From Bacillota bacterium (GTDB taxonomy: Bacteria > Bacillota > Clostridia > Christensenellales > Pumilibacteraceae): a stretch of 64,000 nt of DNA. Shown piece after piece: positions 61,577 through 64,000 of this stretch. The position numbers and the translations under genes were made by a program. The stretch covers positions 1 through 64,000 of the forward strand of contig WRAP01000005.1 of the NCBI GenBank assembly GCA_009780135.1, written 5' to 3'. Under the pieces are notes generated by a model. The model did no database searches. It saw nothing but the letters and a program-made list of their open reading frames with translations, and was not told the origin of the DNA. Each line of letters opens with the position of its first letter. Position 1 is the first letter of the stretch.

Positions 61577-62113
61577 ATGAAAAAAACAAAAATGAAACTA
61601 ATAACAATTTTGGCAGTAGCTACATTGTTATTATCAATGGTATTTTTAACTGCCTGCGGCGGTGGAATGCCAAGATTAGTCAGTAACCCTAACCGAGACC
61701 CCGATGCCCAAGTGCAGGCTATGAAAGATGCTGGTTGGGATGTGTCGTATTGGGACGATAGAGATGACCCTATAGACGGAGTTATTTTTGAGATTGAAGC
61801 CGAAAGATGGAGTATGACAGAAGAGCAACTTGATGCTCTTTATGATGACGAAGATAACTGGTACGATGATGAGTTTATTTGGAACGGTAGAGTTTGGATG
61901 GAATTTGCTTTTATCGTGTATTTTTACTCAGAGGAATATGCTAGAGAGGCCTATACAGAGATGAGAGAGGAAGAAGAAAGATATATTGATATGATAATAG
62001 ATGAACTTCCCGATGGAGTTAATGTTTCTTGGAATGTAGTCCGTAGAGGTGCTATTGTTAGTGCTTGGTCTAGAATAGAAGCAAATTATCAAGATATGAG
62101 CTGGTTTTGGTAG
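61577..62113 (+). CDS. Small acidic lipoprotein, paralogue of 59826
   Basis: A 178-residue lipoprotein (LTAC lipobox, CGGG after processing). It shares the DAQVQAMKDAGWDV segment and a VYFYSEEYAREAY segment with the lipoprotein at 59826. The mature part is very acidic (many D/E and W). AAAGGAG lies 9 nt before the ATG. Function unknown. A very strong terminator follows. Confidence 0.7.
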   Translation: MKKTKMKLITILAVATLLLSMVFLTACGGGMPRLVSNPNRDPDAQVQAMKDAGWDVSYWDDRDDPIDGVIFEIEAERWSMTEEQLDALYDDEDNWYDDEFIWNGRVWMEFAFIVYFYSEEYAREAYTEMREEEERYIDMIIDELPDGVNVSWNVVRRGAIVSAWSRIEANYQDMSWFW

Positions 62114-62135
62114 TAGTTTACAAGTAATAATTAGA

Positions 62136-62181
62136 AAAGAACACCCCTTAGATTAAAAAAATCTAAGGGGTGTTCTTTTAT
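62136..62181 (+). terminator. Strong terminator, convergent genes
   Basis: AGAACACCCCTTAGATT / AATCTAAGGGGTGTTCT perfect stem with T-tract; can serve both strands. Confidence 0.95.
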
Positions 62182-62232
62182 GGGATATGTCAAAGACTAG
62201 AGGTAGTTATAATAAATCAATTACAATAAAAG

Positions 62233-63471
62233 CTAAATCCTCAAATACTTATGTCTTGGCAAGCCGTTTACCATCATTGGAGTAAGTTCGCCTTGAATAA
62301 GCGGACGGCAGTAAGTTAAAAATTCCTTTTTAACTAAATCTCTATCGTGAGTCAGCCATTCTATAGGGAATTTTTTTTCGATATTGGCTATTTTATCTAT
62401 GTCTTTAGCAATAAAATTTACAGCATACGGTTCGTTAGATAGGCGGTTTATAATAACCATTTGAGCGTTATGACCTTCAGCTGCCATTTTTAATGCAAAG
62501 CCGCCTGCTTGGAAGGCTTCCGTAATATCGGTATGCGATGCTATGTGGCTGGCACAGCGTTGCAGGGTAGAGAACTCTATTACGCGGGTTTTACATTTAA
62601 ATTCCTTAGCGCAAAGGGCTGATAGATAATTAGCAGTTCCCGATAGCTGAGCATGTCCGAAAGCGTCAAGTGATTTAGAATCGCTTGCACCTAATTCGCA
62701 AACATACTTGCCTTCTTTTGTTTTTAAGCCTTCGGACACAGCTACTACAAAGGATTTTTTTGTTTTACGGTATTCTCTGGTTTTAGCTAAAAAAGCCTCT
62801 ACATCAAAAGCGATTTCTGGTAGATACATTAAATCCGGTCCCGGGCAGTCTTCCATACGGGATAGAGCGCTAGCGGCGGTTAGCCAACCTGCGTTTCGTC
62901 CCATAATTTCTACAATAGTAATAAAATTCATATCATACACATGAGCATCTGTTATAATTTCTTTAAGTGCTGTGCCAATATATTTTGCCGCACTACCAAA
63001 GCCTGGTGTATGGTCGGTTTCTGCTAAATCGTTATCGATAGTTTTAGGGCTACCCATAAACCTGATGTTGCTACCGATGCGTTTAGCATACTCACTAAGT
63101 TTTTGGATACTATCCATAGAATCGTTTCCGCCGATATAAAGAAAGATTTGAATATCTAGCTTTTTGAGTAGAGCAAAAATTTTGCGGTATGTATCTTCGT
63201 CTTTGCCAACGCTGGGCAGGCGATATCTACAAGAACGCAAAAAGCTCGATGGAGTTCTTTTTAGTAGTTCTATATCTAGATCTGTTCTTAGATAATCGCT
63301 AAGGTCTATATAGTCGTCTTTTAATAGTCCCTCTATACCGTGAAGCATGCCATAAATTTTACTAGCACCTAGTTCTTTTGCCGTTTGATAAACGCCCGCT
63401 AGGCTAGAATTTATTGCAGCTGTCGGACCACCAGATTGACCTACAATAATGTTGCCGATTTTTGTTTTCAT
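62233..63471 (-). CDS. Phosphofructokinase, diphosphate (PPi)-dependent type
   Basis: A 412-residue PFK-family enzyme with GQSGGPTAAINSSL at the start, GGNDS (114-118) in place of the ATP-type GGDGS, and PKTIDND (142-148) with Lys where ATP enzymes have Gly. These two differences are the recognised marks of PPi-dependent fructose-6-phosphate 1-phosphotransferase, which works reversibly and saves ATP. MGRNAGW is also present. The ATG is preceded by TTGCAA-17-TAAAAT only 9 nt away, so the leader is nearly absent. Confidence 0.88.
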   Translation of the reverse strand: MKTKIGNIIVGQSGGPTAAINSSLAGVYQTAKELGASKIYGMLHGIEGLLKDDYIDLSDYLRTDLDIELLKRTPSSFLRSCRYRLPSVGKDEDTYRKIFALLKKLDIQIFLYIGGNDSMDSIQKLSEYAKRIGSNIRFMGSPKTIDNDLAETDHTPGFGSAAKYIGTALKEIITDAHVYDMNFITIVEIMGRNAGWLTAASALSRMEDCPGPDLMYLPEIAFDVEAFLAKTREYRKTKKSFVVAVSEGLKTKEGKYVCELGASDSKSLDAFGHAQLSGTANYLSALCAKEFKCKTRVIEFSTLQRCASHIASHTDITEAFQAGGFALKMAAEGHNAQMVIINRLSNEPYAVNFIAKDIDKIANIEKKFPIEWLTHDRDLVKKEFLTYCRPLIQGELTPMMVNGLPRHKYLRI

Positions 63472-63480
63472 AATGACACC

Positions 63481-63509
63481 ATTTTAGCATATGTTTTTTG
63501 AGTTTGCAA
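63481..63509 (-). promoter_or_regulatory. Promoter of PPi-type phosphofructokinase gene
   Basis: On the minus strand TTGCAA (63509-63504), a 17-nt spacer, TAAAAT (63486-63481), then 9 nt to the ATG. Confidence 0.7.
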
Positions 63510-63534
63510 ATTAAATTTTTCAAAAAATTCGTGC

Positions 63535-63563
63535 TTGACTAAATATAATTTTTAGTGTATAAT
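63535..63563 (+). promoter_or_regulatory. Promoter of Opp-type ATPase gene
   Basis: TTGACT 63535-63540 and TATAAT 63558-63563 with a 17-nt spacer. Confidence 0.85.
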
Positions 63564-63579
63564 TGATTACTGTGCATTG

Positions 63580-63612
63580 GGGCAAACCATATTTTTTTGG
63601 TAGCCCTTTTTT
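63580..63612 (+). terminator. Attenuator hairpin in Opp ATPase leader
   Basis: GGGC-AA-ACCA pairs with TGGT-A-GCCC, followed by six T, about 10 nt after the expected transcription start. It would stop transcription well before the ATG unless prevented. Confidence 0.6.
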
Positions 63613-63615
63613 CTT

Positions 63616-63756
63616 TAGTTCATAGTGCTTAGTGCATAGGGCATAGTGAAGGACTTAATTTATAGTAAATAATAAATGTAATTTATTTTTGAAGCATTGA
63701 AGCACACTAAAAAATAACCAAATCACTATGCCCTATGCACTAAGCACTATGAACTA
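63616..63756. repeat. Inverted 7-nt repeat element with perfect 34-bp arms
   Basis: Arms 63616-63649 and 63723-63756 are perfect reverse complements; the left arm is five heptads (TAGTTCA TAGTGCT TAGTGCA TAGGGCA TAGTGAA). It occupies most of the leader of the downstream gene. Confidence 0.92.
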
Positions 63757-63772
63757 TAAAAGCGGAGCTATT

Positions 63773-64000
63773 ATGGAGCAAAATACAACTAAAAAGAAAA
63801 AAGGCAGTCAGTTTGTTAGTAATAAAGAACTAAAAGCTATAGCTAAAAGCAATAATGCGGAAATTTCAAAGTTTGAAAAGTTGAAAAAACGCAAATTTGT
63901 AAAAGAAGAGGAGTATACAACTACTCTATTAGACGAGAGCAATGTTTTAGAGGTCGATAATTTGCATACTTATTTCTATAGCGATGTAGGTGTTGTTAAA
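63773..64000 (+). CDS. Oligopeptide ABC transporter ATP-binding protein (OppD/DppD type), N-terminus
   Basis: Only 76 residues are in the window. After a Lys-rich start of about 55 residues, LEVDNLHTYFYSDVGVVK is the typical beginning of an OppD/DppD ATPase domain, just ahead of where Walker A would come. AGCGGAG precedes the ATG. It may supply the ATPase missing from the binding protein-OppB-OppC unit at 15764-20810 (inference). Confidence 0.75.
   Translation, partial: MEQNTTKKKKGSQFVSNKELKAIAKSNNAEISKFEKLKKRKFVKEEEYTTTLLDESNVLEVDNLHTYFYSDVGVVK

Noticed and set aside
63580-63612. GGGCAAACC reminiscent of the c-di-GMP-I riboswitch
   Set aside because: The second conserved part (GACGCAAAGCC and tetraloop receptor) is missing and the hairpin is too short.
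63616-63756. Heptad elements as CRISPR repeats
   Set aside because: Units are 7 nt without spacers, arranged as inverted pairs, and no cas genes are present.

Overview
The window looks like a chromosomal segment of an AT-rich, low-GC Gram-positive anaerobe, most likely an uncultured member of the Clostridia. The reasons are AddAB recombination nucleases, a XerS-like recombinase, many lipobox signal peptides, peptidoglycan and glycolysis genes of Bacillota type, TTGACA/TATAAT promoters with 17-18 nt spacers, and large secreted proteins with BspA-type leucine-rich repeats and InlB-type B-repeats. This placement is inferred from the gene content; no rRNA is present. I see no prophage, transposase, integron, restriction system or CRISPR array.

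Layout. 1-24 kb is an extracytoplasmic block: the tail of a papain-like peptidase, a single-pass membrane protein, a 2690-residue subtilisin-like protease with LRR repeats, two more secreted repeat lipoproteins, an oligopeptide ABC transporter (binding protein and two permeases, no ATPase) and a CotH-kinase lipoprotein. 23-34 kb is mostly housekeeping: a DEDDh exonuclease, murC, addB-addA and tRNA-Leu(CAA). 34-39 kb is a local expansion of Trp-rich secreted paralogues ending in a trypsin-like protease with LRRs. 39-48 kb holds a GH3 beta-glucosidase, a membrane protein with a coiled-coil tail, an orphan ABC ATPase, an ECF-S/TsaE fusion followed by tsaB and rimI, a hydrolase and a flavoprotein. 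48-54 kb has two paralogous lipoproteins made of about 100-residue beta repeats, enclosing a UreI/AmiS-like channel and a small Cys-rich pair (metallothionein-like peptide plus XRE regulator with a Cys-rich tail). 54-64 kb is housekeeping again: transketolase, O-methyltransferase, YfbR-like nucleotidase, ATP-type PfkA, RF2, a XerS-like recombinase between two related lipoproteins, a PPi-type phosphofructokinase, and the start of an oligopeptide-transport ATPase that may serve the transporter at 16-21 kb.

How it fits together. Secreted proteases and repeat proteins could make peptides that the Opp-type transporter takes up; the binding-protein gene and the distant ATPase gene each have a short leader with a terminator-like hairpin. 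GH3, transketolase and two phosphofructokinases belong to sugar fermentation.

The most unusual content is not a classical gene. (1) Dispersed arrays of degenerate 7-nt units, mostly as inverted pairs filling intergenic gaps and in one case inside tsaB. (2) GTAGGG-type palindromes, one a 78-bp in-frame insertion in murC, one intergenic, and a related piece inside addA. (3) Several promoters whose -10 box lies only 5-12 nt from the ATG, implying leaderless or nearly leaderless mRNAs. (4) An ECF-S/TsaE fusion. (5) A 44-residue peptide with six CxC pairs next to a Cys-tailed regulator.
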